From Spirochaetota bacterium (GTDB lineage Bacteria; Spirochaetota; Spirochaetia; Treponematales; Treponemataceae): 64,000 nt of DNA. Positions 53,301 through 60,746 of this stretch are shown piece by piece (within the stretch, counting starts at the first letter, position 1; each line of letters starts with the position of its first letter). A model generated the notes under the pieces. It saw nothing but the letters and a program-made list of their open reading frames with translations. It was not told where the DNA came from and searched no databases. Location of the stretch: the NCBI GenBank assembly GCA_023443865.1, contig JAEZST010000022.1:868001-932000 (forward strand), written 5' to 3'. Both the position numbers and the translations under genes were made by a program.

Positions 53301-55413
53301 TGTTCGCCGCGTAGCCCGGATCCTGGACGGGGGGAAGGACGGCGTTAATACCGACCTCCTCTACCACCAGGAAGACCTCTGTTACAACGCTGAGCACCGG
53401 ATGATAAGGGAAAGAAATGCGGTGATCGCGAAGGCGATGGAGGAGACCGGGGTTACGATCAACGACCTTTATGAGACCGTGACGATCAAGGGCCTTATGG
53501 ACGGCCGCGACGAGACGTTTACCGTTGACGAGCTCCTTTTCGTCCTCAAGGCTGATGAGGACAAGGTGGAAGCGAAAGACGGAACCGTGATCGAACAGAG
53601 TAAACGGGCGATCATGTACGGAAACCTTCTCTCGGATACCGAAAAGGAAACCTGGGGCAGTGGAAAGTCAGGGGAAGAAGCCTTGAACAAGATCGCGGAA
53701 CCCCGTTACCAGGCAGTCCTTGCGGCCGCCCAGGCGCTCCCTGAGAAGGTCAGGCGCTTCGCCGATGCTATATCGGCGGATTACAGCGAACAGTACGAGC
53801 GGATGAACGCGGCTTCGATCGCCGAGTTCAACCAGCCCGTCTGGCGGGTAGCCCATTACGTCCCCCTCGTTCGCCTTGAATCCGGGGGTGACACGAACGA
53901 GAACCGCGTTGCCGAAGACCTCCTGGGCATGAGCTCCACCCGGAAGCAGACCGGTACTGATAAGGGCATGACCCAGAAGCGAATCGACATCGCGGCCGCG
54001 TACATGCGCCCGGTCCAGCTCGGCCTCTACTCGACCTGGGTCGATTCAGTGAAACGGACTGAGCACTTTATCGCCTATGCGCCCTACGTTCGTGAGCTCA
54101 ACCGGGTCTATAAGAGCGTTGACGCGGGGAACCTCCGGGGCTGGATCCGGAACCGGTACGGCGACGGCATGCTCAAGTACATCGACCAGTACGTCAACGA
54201 GACGGCGAATCCCGAAGCGATCGGCGAGCAGAGCAGGGTGGACCGAACGATAAAGGCGATCCGCGGGCGGACCGCCTCGGCGTACCTCGCCTGGAAGATG
54301 AGCGGGATCCTGAAGCAGTTCGTCACGAGCCCGGCGCCGTATTTTGCGCACGTAAGTCCGGCCGAATACGCGGCGGCCGCCTTTGATCTCGTGAAGAATT
54401 TCCAGGATATTTCAAGCAGCATCCGGGAAAAGTCCGTTTTCATGGAAAACCGCGTGATGGATCCCATTATCGACCTCATCCGGGAGCAGCAGGCCAAGAC
54501 CGGAAACAAAGCGGCCGCCGCCTGGGACCGCTTCAACGACCTTGGCATGAAGGGGCTTGAGTTCGCCGACTGGTCCTGCGTCGCCCCCGGGTGGCTCGCG
54601 GTTTATCGGAAGACGCTCGCCACCCTGGAGAGCGAGAATAAAACCGCCTATGAGAAAGAGCTCGCGCGCCTTCGCGCTGAAAATGAGAGCGGGCTCCCCG
54701 AGGCGATGAAGACCGAAGCCGAGATGAAGGCCCTGGCCGAGAAAAAGGTACTCGAGCCAGGCGATATCGAGCTTCGCGCGGTAAAAGCCGCGGATGACGT
54801 TACCAGGCTTTGCCAGCCTTCCAACCGATTGACCGACCTTGCACCTCTTTTCAAGGAACGAGGGAAGGGTACTGAGGCTTTGAAGATCCTCACCCAATTC
54901 CAGACCTCCCTCAATGTGATCTGGCAGAATATCCGCTACGACCTTCCCCAGGCTGTCCGCGACAAGGAGTGGAGTACCGTTGTCGGGATGATAGGCGGGT
55001 ACGTCGCCGCGGGCGTCGCGGTGAATCTCATGACGCAAGGGTTCGGCGGCGGGGATGACGACGATGCAGAGTCAAAGATGAGGACTCTCGTGTACTATGG
55101 GATGACCCAGTTCACGGATGCGGTCCCGTTAGTCGGAGACGCGGTAAATACCCTGGCGCGCCAGGTAATCACCGGATCCACTGGTTACCAGGGTTCCGAT
55201 GACTTCTACCCGGCAATCTCGAAGATCTTCCAGGCAGGGATGGCGGTCGCCGAGGGGGATTGGGAGAGGAGCGCGGCGCGTACGTTTGAAGGATTCGGCT
55301 ACGCCTTCGGCGCACCGGTCTCGGGAATCAAGGAAGCCGGGCGCGCGGTAGGGATTGGAGACGGTAACGGGACGCTCGAGATCGAGCCCGGGGCTCTTTT
55401 CGGGAGAAGGTAA
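47305..55413 (+). CDS. Giant polyvalent internal virion protein (zincin, GGDEF, ART)
   Basis: This 2702-residue protein starts at GTG right after the previous stop. In order: an N-terminal virion part with Gly-rich membrane-like stretches (about 180-320); a zincin-like region with HEVGH (690-694) and later EERFAVGFEEYL; a GGDEF-type domain (about 864-1040) with SGDEF at 957-961; an ART-PolyVal-like ADP-ribosyltransferase segment (about 1107-1345) starting YHGTPHEVDKF with SYGWGLYFAE; and a long coiled-coil, LPD-like helical remainder with a C-terminal membrane-like Gly stretch near 2570. LFQ-(S/T) sites end at Q863, Q1106 and Q1349. It probably enters the host with the DNA. The GGDEF and ART activities are unproven. 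Confidence 0.85.
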   Translation: MSDINELFNRPNPAEDNSKLTGEFWTGLQQQSQAETAQRIENVDRYRVSVSDDEYEILNQAIANAAIPEDEAYNWAVALQYSRNFGTPLAETRANLEAINEYWLGPMKSNPKSNFKAVTDSFLVGRNTVELAGLGADLSAYEANGDSWNIDQVKKRITELNSDNATLGDAQPRPWVIEALKYGAQSAPFTGSVIGAGILGSVFTPIAGTGAAFAESMHQQQGLEYLRLRDQGVEPKYARWISTASGGLQAAVEVALGNVAGNLSKATGANTITSNVLKRLSAKGTFGKIGKILMAYGTEATEEGAEEAIQELIGAGASAIAAELQGQGVDTDTASEIARNTLESFKGGFMGSLVLGLSGTALNARAEFKDATVLRDQAETIDSKEAFVKESAGSVVFEGMTDKDRAEAQDAIWNAAAGKREERINAAAQEIAETTDAGNETVEGVQAEGEDAAPPTTGSAVRLDTGRLHVQEGGSVIQNDDGSTTRVLKVGDPTRETKSNRYGYIRFREYDDRVVVDEFRVGSQYQGIQKEFFQDFAERVAGKEIEWEPMGKRAQALKESIIQENPAGAERGLQYFAKESDPGNIRGRVQLDQAVAQHFPKMNPTERAAAVALLETRASVRGMDLEQYLGSTFQEGVFSPAGNVIPDAAQSAGVDPGKVKGGVSFTKDVSGAVKAMVYVTENSDFSTYVHEVGHVFRRELEGNLLAEAESAFGVKDGKWTRDAEERFAVGFEEYLREGKAPSEGLAALYRKAAEFLRRIYNALANRVEVSPDIRRVYDQLLAGEGPISELTKEADSSNTARAQKMDAQTNIASAPAEANPSTVNAEEESKPEDPSKTFQEKTQDVLAEAGELYKTIPDELFFQSEAVKKLLQEMSREELITMLHQSDSAGGIPNYRAYRRDVADDGLWPVQVSLDADSLKWVNDNMGHSSGDQLLREIGHTLAENEQEFGVKSYHKSGDEFLVQAKTVNDFLKFQEKVDKTLKSAILKATDPVTGHVIEKEGIFISAGIDNKGDMDAADRSLEDEKRYREHTGERAGRGEVPPGIRVRDDTGRDLLDREALAFFERRAEEVKRLSEQKNTQKNEFTPENVRALRKIIQEGGDILFQSVYHGTPHEVDKFTTEKIGTGEGGQSYGWGLYFAESRDVAEWYAQELTKGLGIALKGTLLKDQTGALANSIRLLLTNVKKGHDFTTIKSEIITDLRMSKAPWNIEASNELEGLNKEDITEVPTGHVYQVEIPDQNDFLDWDKPFSAQSKTVQDKILEYSATAPGYLREMVSPLERNATTGEGLYRAIQSQEGVSQKEASLILKAHGIPGIRFLDGNSRTSGSGSYNYVVFSDEDVSITDILFQTEEELVRDAASFDTWQDFMEFYEEGSWSRPADAAVPEYADAQWYQTVWEKARGIVTEESLSEAEVAAQVEADNRTPGSPQTMDAMWLVEMRKPGKLEEFLKRINWILTQKNEFAPADAEEQSSMEDVERMKRRITVELRHGSWISNATRLGVGRELTDKARRTLLTLMSNAPRDYRALYGDLMEDEDWSVALADTESGRLASIADPEIDYTEMTPEQRRKIAEKIDNAEIAGKLRSGDLTIEEAERHIKYLNSQLDEKQKEIRKLEKEEDDFRAEVGSDYRRISDWQTRRLLELKDELDIARARHESRSDQTSRMIERGQAITRKYQLESQQIKAGYDTIFRKFSDLSKAMEISGAVKTALARRESLFEARAESARLRSQISANREARKIRTQLVKKTMRRVRFQNVDYENARKIIAIQRKFTPALLKGLNKWIGTEGPYLREVYSRWKTDEAFRVKLSEKLGRKKKFGKISRLLEKDFDTWTNSERELALDFFPKEDWIEELNLDALTAEREESLQFDEKSGEIQKIVAEALPARILARIEGRPFAEWTIEEMEELAATVDELYSDGRRQLEAKKEAARADADRLRSQIKKVILDAGISADDSPEEQMRKRKDFEKKLGFGHVKGTVADSLERRSFRSRLMNKGYIDANVRRVARILDGGKDGVNTDLLYHQEDLCYNAEHRMIRERNAVIAKAMEETGVTINDLYETVTIKGLMDGRDETFTVDELLFVLKADEDKVEAKDGTVIEQSKRAIMYGNLLSDTEKETWGSGKSGEEALNKIAEPRYQAVLAAAQALPEKVRRFADAISADYSEQYERMNAASIAEFNQPVWRVAHYVPLVRLESGGDTNENRVAEDLLGMSSTRKQTGTDKGMTQKRIDIAAAYMRPVQLGLYSTWVDSVKRTEHFIAYAPYVRELNRVYKSVDAGNLRGWIRNRYGDGMLKYIDQYVNETANPEAIGEQSRVDRTIKAIRGRTASAYLAWKMSGILKQFVTSPAPYFAHVSPAEYAAAAFDLVKNFQDISSSIREKSVFMENRVMDPIIDLIREQQAKTGNKAAAAWDRFNDLGMKGLEFADWSCVAPGWLAVYRKTLATLESENKTAYEKELARLRAENESGLPEAMKTEAEMKALAEKKVLEPGDIELRAVKAADDVTRLCQPSNRLTDLAPLFKERGKGTEALKILTQFQTSLNVIWQNIRYDLPQAVRDKEWSTVVGMIGGYVAAGVAVNLMTQGFGGGDDDDAESKMRTLVYYGMTQFTDAVPLVGDAVNTLARQVITGSTGYQGSDDFYPAISKIFQAGMAVAEGDWERSAARTFEGFGYAFGAPVSGIKEAGRAVGIGDGNGTLEIEPGALFGRR

Positions 55414-57990
55414 ATGCAGCTTGTAGATCTCGATTTATCAGACAAAAACGTACGGATCGGAGCCCTGAACGTGCTCCAGGGCCTTTCCGGGGTAGCGATC
55501 GAGGATATAAAAACCGCGATCGCTTCGACCATTGGGGCGGCCCAGTCGATCTCCGGAGAGGTTAAGGCGTTCATTTCGAAGATGCTCGATGACGGGATGA
55601 TCTCCACGGATGAGAAAAAGCAGCTCAAGCGGGACCTCGCGCTCATCACCACCGAGTACCCGATTGTCCGCGGCCGCGCCCTCGAGGCGGGCGTACCCGA
55701 AGCAGACGCGGTTATGATCGCCTATGACGCCGCCTACACCGCGCTCAACGATTACCTATACAACGAGCTCAAGGTATTCGATAACATGAGCACGTTTACG
55801 ATAGTCGCCGATCGTGACGAATTCTTGGGGAAATTCACGGATTACTACTCCGGCCGGGATGCGTTGAACGCCGCGATTACGGACGGGCTCCTCCTCGAGG
55901 TGCTCAACGCCGTCGCTGAGGATATCGATAACGTAAACCAGCGGATCGACGACGTGCGGAATGGCGACGTTATTGACGGGGCGTTCGCGCGGTCGAAGCT
56001 CGAAGGCGCCCTGCAGGCCGAAATAGCCCAGATCTCCACAGCGCTTTTTCCGAATGGGTTTGATCGGCAGAATACGTTTGACCTCCTTACTCCGCGCGTG
56101 GTGATTTCCGAGGATATGGTTGACTACCTCCTCGGCCTCATCGGTGACCAAGAGGAGATGGTAGAGGTCCGCGCGAACGAGATCCGGCTCGTTTCGGCCC
56201 AGGCCGACACCGATCGGAACAGGATCACGAGTCTGGAGATCGACCTTGAAGGGATAACCCAGATCGTAGCCGAGCTTTTCCCTCTCCAGGAGGGCCAAGT
56301 CGTTAACCTCACCCAGATTACGCAGAATGCCGAGGCGATCGACCTTCTCGCGACGACCGGACGCTATGACCCGGGGACTGGGGAGGTAGATAGTTTCGCC
56401 CTGGCCGAGATGAAGCTCCTCGCCGATCGTTTCGAGCTCTTTATAGGAGGATCCGGAGAGGATTTCGACGCCGCAACCTGGAAGGTTACCCAAAACCAAA
56501 TCGGAGCCCTCGTCCAGAACGCGATCGAGATGGACGACGACTTAATCGCGAACATCAGCCAGATGGTTCAGAGCGCGGAGTCCGTCCAGTTCCAGGTGGG
56601 GCAGCTCAGATCCGAGACGATCGAGCGCATCGATGACGCCCTTCTCATTGCCCAGAGTGGGATGCTCATCACGGCGAACGAGATCCAGCTGGGCGTTCAG
56701 AACCTCGAGGACGAGCTACAGGCGCTCATTTTGATCGAGGCCGACCGGATCGACGCATTGGTCCAAGACGTAGAGAAAAACTCGGCATCAATCCTTTCCC
56801 TGAAGAGCGAGCAGATCGCAGCCATGGTCCGGGGCGGCGGCGCCGAGGCTTACCTTTCGCTTTCCGTGACGCTTCCGGCGACGATTGATGCAGCGACGAG
56901 GAATCAGATGATTACGACCCTCGGGGCGGATCCCGTCAATGAGGTCTATGCTCTCACGAGCGGGGGATTCTGGTACGTAAAACCCGATTCAACCATCGTT
57001 GCCCAGAAGACGTTGAAGAACGGCCTCCGCGCGGCCGGCCTCCTCGGATCCCAGATCGCGCTCAATGCGGACGAGATCCTCATGGGCGGGAAGGTGAGGG
57101 CGGAGAATATTGACGTTGACGACCTTACCGCGGCCGAGGCGTTCGTGGTGAGCCTTAGCAGCAATGAAGCATTTCTTAATAATCTCATCGTGAAGAAATT
57201 TCACCTCGATAGTGATCCGGAAAGCTCGGCGGATTTCGAAGTTTTCATCGACGAGGTCAACGGGTTCCTGGTTAGGCAGGGCGGGAAGACCTTAATATCG
57301 GCCCGTCCCGGAACCGGAGACGCAGAGTTTAACGGGAGTTCGTTCCGGGCGGGGCCGTTATATGTCTCCCGGACAGCACCCTCAACACTAACGAAAACTA
57401 TAGTCTCCACTGATCTCTTCTATACCCTGTACAACTTTCTTCGGGGGAACGGAATCGCCGAAAACACAACGACAAAATGTTCCGGGTTAATCAATAATTC
57501 CACCGTATCGTTTATCAGGCTAGAAAGTATTTCGGTTTATACTGCTGCTGGATTAGTAAGTGAGAAAACTGGTTATTACAAAATCAGTAGTTCAGAATTC
57601 TATAAGTCTCACGTGACATACACGCGCCAAGCCTTTACAACAATAACCAATAAAATTATGTTCTTGAACTCAAATCAAGAAACTATCCTAGAGATTTCCG
57701 GATCAATCGTTACGCCGATCTTATGGAAAAAGACTTTTTACCTTGAAGAAATCCGTACCGATCACGGAAATGTTCCGGTTCTTGCTCCAGACGGGCAATA
57801 CCAGTACTATCCATATGCAAACGTGACAATACCCGAAAACTCCGTAGATAATGCAGTTGGTTGTGCGGGTTCTGTTTCATTCGTTGCCGGGACTTATACC
57901 ATGAGCATCGAAAATCTTCCCACTTCGGCGTATGGACTGGAAGCCACGCAGTTGTATCGAGACGGAAATGGGTTCCTAAAAGTTGTATAG
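55414..57990 (+). CDS. Tail fibre / tail tip protein, mosaic
   Basis: The 858-residue protein starts at an ATG directly following the giant gene's stop. Its N-terminal half is helical with EDIKTAIASTIGAAQSI, GMISTDEKKQLKRDLALIT and NVNQRIDDVRNGD, similar to the fibre-linking region of tail tip proteins. The middle is coiled-coil-like. The C-terminal 200 residues (from about nucleotide 57380) change to AT-rich, Ser/Thr/Tyr-rich sequence, which looks like a swapped receptor-binding tip. Confidence 0.75.
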   Translation: MQLVDLDLSDKNVRIGALNVLQGLSGVAIEDIKTAIASTIGAAQSISGEVKAFISKMLDDGMISTDEKKQLKRDLALITTEYPIVRGRALEAGVPEADAVMIAYDAAYTALNDYLYNELKVFDNMSTFTIVADRDEFLGKFTDYYSGRDALNAAITDGLLLEVLNAVAEDIDNVNQRIDDVRNGDVIDGAFARSKLEGALQAEIAQISTALFPNGFDRQNTFDLLTPRVVISEDMVDYLLGLIGDQEEMVEVRANEIRLVSAQADTDRNRITSLEIDLEGITQIVAELFPLQEGQVVNLTQITQNAEAIDLLATTGRYDPGTGEVDSFALAEMKLLADRFELFIGGSGEDFDAATWKVTQNQIGALVQNAIEMDDDLIANISQMVQSAESVQFQVGQLRSETIERIDDALLIAQSGMLITANEIQLGVQNLEDELQALILIEADRIDALVQDVEKNSASILSLKSEQIAAMVRGGGAEAYLSLSVTLPATIDAATRNQMITTLGADPVNEVYALTSGGFWYVKPDSTIVAQKTLKNGLRAAGLLGSQIALNADEILMGGKVRAENIDVDDLTAAEAFVVSLSSNEAFLNNLIVKKFHLDSDPESSADFEVFIDEVNGFLVRQGGKTLISARPGTGDAEFNGSSFRAGPLYVSRTAPSTLTKTIVSTDLFYTLYNFLRGNGIAENTTTKCSGLINNSTVSFIRLESISVYTAAGLVSEKTGYYKISSSEFYKSHVTYTRQAFTTITNKIMFLNSNQETILEISGSIVTPILWKKTFYLEEIRTDHGNVPVLAPDGQYQYYPYANVTIPENSVDNAVGCAGSVSFVAGTYTMSIENLPTSAYGLEATQLYRDGNGFLKVV

Positions 57991-58038
57991 TTGGCAAGCA
58001 TGCGGAAAAGGTATAAACTTAGGTAAGAGGTGATGGTG

Positions 58039-58554
58039 ATGAAAAATATTATTCCATTAGTGGCTTCCGTAATGATTCTGGCCTCATGCGCCATGAAGGT
58101 TGATAATGTAACCGTAAAAAACAATTCCTCATTGGATGCTGACATCCAATATTCCGAGATGACAGACCCAAAACAAACCTTTACTCTAGCCCCAGGAGCA
58201 TCCAGAGATCTCGAACTATCCGGCACTTATTTTATTAGTCTAGTGAATGAGGAACCCCGTCAAAAAATAAATCGATCTGATTATACTTATACCGTGATCG
58301 ACGTTACCCCGACCACGAAGACCCTTTATATCACTAACGAGTTCGGGAGTGACGTTGTCTTGCAGAATAGTACTGAGCCTACCACCTCGGTTGATTCAAC
58401 CATACTTTCTACTGCGGTTAATGCCCAAGTGGATATCATCTACTATCAACGCCTTAAATTATCAATTCTTGGGGTTGACTCATCGTTATATGTGTTTGAA
58501 GAAAAAGTCGAAAACGATAAAAATTACATGTTGATCCGAGCCCCCGGATACTGA
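58039..58554 (+). CDS. AT-rich lipoprotein, prophage cargo
   Basis: The 171-residue protein has a lipoprotein signal peptide with the lipobox LASC (Cys17), so it should be anchored in a membrane. The mature part is beta-rich with no named family. AAGAGG is eight bases before the ATG at 58039, which is preferred over the three in-frame starts just upstream. Base composition matches the tail-fibre tip before it. A terminator follows. In phage T5, a lipoprotein next to the receptor-binding gene blocks the receptor; a similar role here is only a hypothesis. Confidence 0.8.
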   Translation: MKNIIPLVASVMILASCAMKVDNVTVKNNSSLDADIQYSEMTDPKQTFTLAPGASRDLELSGTYFISLVNEEPRQKINRSDYTYTVIDVTPTTKTLYITNEFGSDVVLQNSTEPTTSVDSTILSTAVNAQVDIIYYQRLKLSILGVDSSLYVFEEKVENDKNYMLIRAPGY

Positions 58555-58558
58555 ATAC

Positions 58559-58587
58559 AGGCCCCATTCCGGGGCCTTTTCTTTTCC
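58559..58587 (+). terminator. Terminator after the lipoprotein gene
   Basis: AGGCCCC (58559-58565) pairs with GGGGCCT (58571-58577), and a T-rich run follows to 58585. It isolates the lipoprotein from the adhesin unit downstream, which has its own promoter-like element. Confidence 0.85.
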
Positions 58588-58617
58588 ATTACGAAACGCG
58601 ATCCTCGCCGGTACACT
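58585..58617 (+). promoter_or_regulatory. Candidate phage promoter before the adhesin unit
   Basis: This is the second copy of TCCATTACGAAACG (58585-58598). TTACGA at 58589-58594 is 17 bases from TACACT (58612-58617), a fair -10. It lies right behind a terminator and 18 bases before the ATG at 58635, which has AAGGAG. Confidence 0.6.
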
Positions 58618-58634
58618 CCAATCAAGGAGTGTTT

Positions 58635-58805
58635 ATGCAAATTCCCGATCAACTCGTATCCGATATCAAATCCTATCTCATGAAAAAACCCCTTGGTGAG
58701 GTGTACGGCTTGTATACCAAACTCGTTTTTGCCGAGTCGGAAGCCAGGCGCCAGGAAGGAATCGTGCCTGAGGTGCCCGCCGCAGTGGATGGAGGTGGTG
58801 AATAA
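58635..58805 (+). CDS. Small protein before the adhesin, unknown
   Basis: This 56-residue protein begins MQIPDQLVSDIKSYLMKKPL and is helical with an acidic, Gly-rich end. AAGGAG lies six bases before the ATG, and the stop overlaps the next ATG (TAATG). It is likely a structural or assembly accessory of the tail module. Confidence 0.65.
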   Translation: MQIPDQLVSDIKSYLMKKPLGEVYGLYTKLVFAESEARRQEGIVPEVPAAVDGGGE

Positions 58806-59140
58806 TGGCGACTATCACAATTCCTGGATCAGTATCCGGTGGAAATCTCGGAATCAATGACAAAAAAACGATCGATGGAACCACAACTCAGGTGGTCTGG
58901 CAGATTCCTCCGCGCATCGGCACGATCACTATTCAAGCCCAAGTTCTCACCGCCGGATCTTACCGCGTTGAGGCGACGGCAAGCCCTATCGAGGACGTTC
59001 AGGCAGATTCCGCCGACTGGTTCGATGCCCTCGGTGCCGACCAGGTTGCCTCGAGTATGAATCCCATAATCGCCGCAGTCACGGCAATCCGGGTCGTGCG
59101 CGTCGCCGGATCCCACCGCGTTTGCATCAGGGGGCAGTAA
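58805..59140 (+). CDS. Small beta-rich tail protein, unknown
   Basis: The 111-residue protein is Thr/Ile/Val-rich and beta-strand in pattern (TITIPGSVSGGNLGI, VVWQIPPRIGTITIQAQVLT). It overlaps the preceding gene by one base and abuts the adhesin gene. It could be a tail-fibre base or neck protein for the adhesin. No family is recognised with certainty. Confidence 0.65.
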   Translation: MATITIPGSVSGGNLGINDKKTIDGTTTQVVWQIPPRIGTITIQAQVLTAGSYRVEATASPIEDVQADSADWFDALGADQVASSMNPIIAAVTAIRVVRVAGSHRVCIRGQ

Positions 59141-60436
59141 ATGGCAACGAATCCCGTATCCGGTAATCCCGTCGCGAATATCAAACTCCCTGGAAGCTAT
59201 ACCGCCTATGTTCCTGCCGCCGATTTCACCAACGCCGCCGTCGCCGCGAAGGCCGTGGCCGGCCTCGGTGGAAGTCCCGTCCTCAAGGAAACGACCGCCG
59301 CCCCGGGCACTCCCTGGGGCATGCCGACGATCAACATCCCCGACACCCTCCGCGCGAGCGTTGAGGCCGCGACCGGCGGCCGCCAAACCGTGCTGTACGA
59401 CAACGCGGGGAACCCGAGCTATATGTACGTGATACCGCGGTTTAACGTGGAGGATATCCATGCGGACCTGGGGAGCGGAATCCACCCCGCATTCAAAAAC
59501 GGAGGCGCCGATGTCCCGTATCTTTTCATAGGTATCGTGAGCGCGGTTAACATCGGCGGGAAAGCCTGCGCAATTCCAGGGCGCGACCCATGGACGAGTA
59601 TCAATTTTGATTCCGCCCGGGCTGCGTGCGTCGATAAAGGGACCGGATGGCACCTGATGACCAACTGGGAGTGGGCCGCGATTACTCTTTGGTGTTTAAA
59701 AAATGGATATCAACCCCGGGGAAATACCTATTATGGCCGGGCTCATGATGCGACTTTTGAGACGGGGTCTCGATATGACGGCGGCGTGCCCGGAGTAACC
59801 ACCGGCACAGCGCGCACAAAGGTCGGGTCAGGTCCAGCATCGTGGCGGCACGATGGTACGTTCGGGGGTATTGCCGACCTGGTGGGCAATACGTGGGAAT
59901 GGCAGGACGGACTCAAACTCGTCGATGGCCAGGTTTACATGCCGAATGATAATCAATTTGCCCTGGCCGAAGGGTCGTGGCCTGCCCAGGGCGTGTATTA
60001 TGATACGACCGGCACCACAGGGACGGACGACGTGGCGACCGCAAACGGGGCGCCCGTGCTATCATCCGCCCGGGCCACCCCCAGCGACGATTGCGGAAAC
60101 GGTCTAGGACCAAGCGCTCCGGATAATGATTATGCGACGATCTTGTTGGAAACGGGCTGGCGAAGCGTCGGGTTGGCTACCGCGTATAATTCCATTGCGT
60201 TAGCCACGCGCCAGCGCATGATGCAGGCGCACATTGCGGCGATAATCGCATCGACCGGAACCGCACCATTCTCGGCTAAGGGATATATTTCCGTCCGAAA
60301 CTACGGGGAACGAATCCCGTTCCGTGGCGGCGACTGGTACACCAGTTCGTACGCGGGGTTGGCCGCGTTGCATCTGAATGATCGCCGCGTGCGCGCGAGT
60401 TCCAACATCGGGTTTCGCCCTGCGTTCATTGGATAA
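59141..60436 (+). CDS. FGE/C-type-lectin-fold adhesin, DGR variable-protein type
   Basis: The 431-residue protein has a beta-rich N-terminal part (1-150) and a formylglycine-generating-enzyme/C-type-lectin-like domain (about 165-431): WHLMTNWEWAAITLWCLKNG, PRGNTYYGR, GIADLVGNTWEWQDG, and the end RIPFRGGDWYTSSYAGLAAL followed by NIGFRPAFIG. This is the layout of Mtd/TvpA-type variable proteins of diversity-generating retroelements, where the last 40 residues are the variable region. Here it should be the receptor-binding protein. No reverse transcriptase, accessory protein or template repeat was found in the window. Confidence 0.85.
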   Translation: MATNPVSGNPVANIKLPGSYTAYVPAADFTNAAVAAKAVAGLGGSPVLKETTAAPGTPWGMPTINIPDTLRASVEAATGGRQTVLYDNAGNPSYMYVIPRFNVEDIHADLGSGIHPAFKNGGADVPYLFIGIVSAVNIGGKACAIPGRDPWTSINFDSARAACVDKGTGWHLMTNWEWAAITLWCLKNGYQPRGNTYYGRAHDATFETGSRYDGGVPGVTTGTARTKVGSGPASWRHDGTFGGIADLVGNTWEWQDGLKLVDGQVYMPNDNQFALAEGSWPAQGVYYDTTGTTGTDDVATANGAPVLSSARATPSDDCGNGLGPSAPDNDYATILLETGWRSVGLATAYNSIALATRQRMMQAHIAAIIASTGTAPFSAKGYISVRNYGERIPFRGGDWYTSSYAGLAALHLNDRRVRASSNIGFRPAFIG

Positions 60437-60447
60437 AGGAAGGCAAA

Positions 60448-60672
60448 TTGACAGTAGCAGAAGCACGTCGTGAACGCTTATTGCGGCTCATTGAAAGTGA
60501 TTGGACGCAAGCCCCCGATGCTCCAGTCACCGAAAATGAGCGCGCGCGTTGGCGCGAATACCGGCAGCGTCTTCGCGATATTCCGGATCAACCCGGTTTC
60601 CCCGACGATATCGTGTGGCCTGAAGAGCCTGGGAAGGATCCCGTGATCGAGACAGTCACCATCAGGGAATAG
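60448..60672 (+). CDS. Phage tail assembly chaperone
   Basis: The 74-residue protein has the pattern of the phage tail assembly chaperone family: RRERLLRLIESDWTQAPDAP, WREYRQRLRDIPDQPGFPDD and WPEEPG. Such chaperones fold or attach tail fibre proteins. The TTG at 60448 follows AAGGAAGG. It lies 11 bases after the adhesin gene and so probably serves that protein. Confidence 0.88.
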   Translation: MTVAEARRERLLRLIESDWTQAPDAPVTENERARWREYRQRLRDIPDQPGFPDDIVWPEEPGKDPVIETVTIRE

Positions 60673-60692
60673 CCCTCCAGTCCATTACCGGC

Positions 60693-60739
60693 AAACCCCT
60701 TGCATGGTGTAATTAAACAACACACCATGCAAGGGGTTT
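60693..60739. terminator. Strong terminator after the tail chaperone
   Basis: An 18-bp perfect stem (arms 60693-60710 and 60722-60739) around an 11-nt loop is followed by further T residues. It is the best terminator in the prophage and closes the structural and adhesin unit before the lysis genes. Both strands have a U-run potential. Confidence 0.9.
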
Positions 60740-60746
60740 TTTTATT

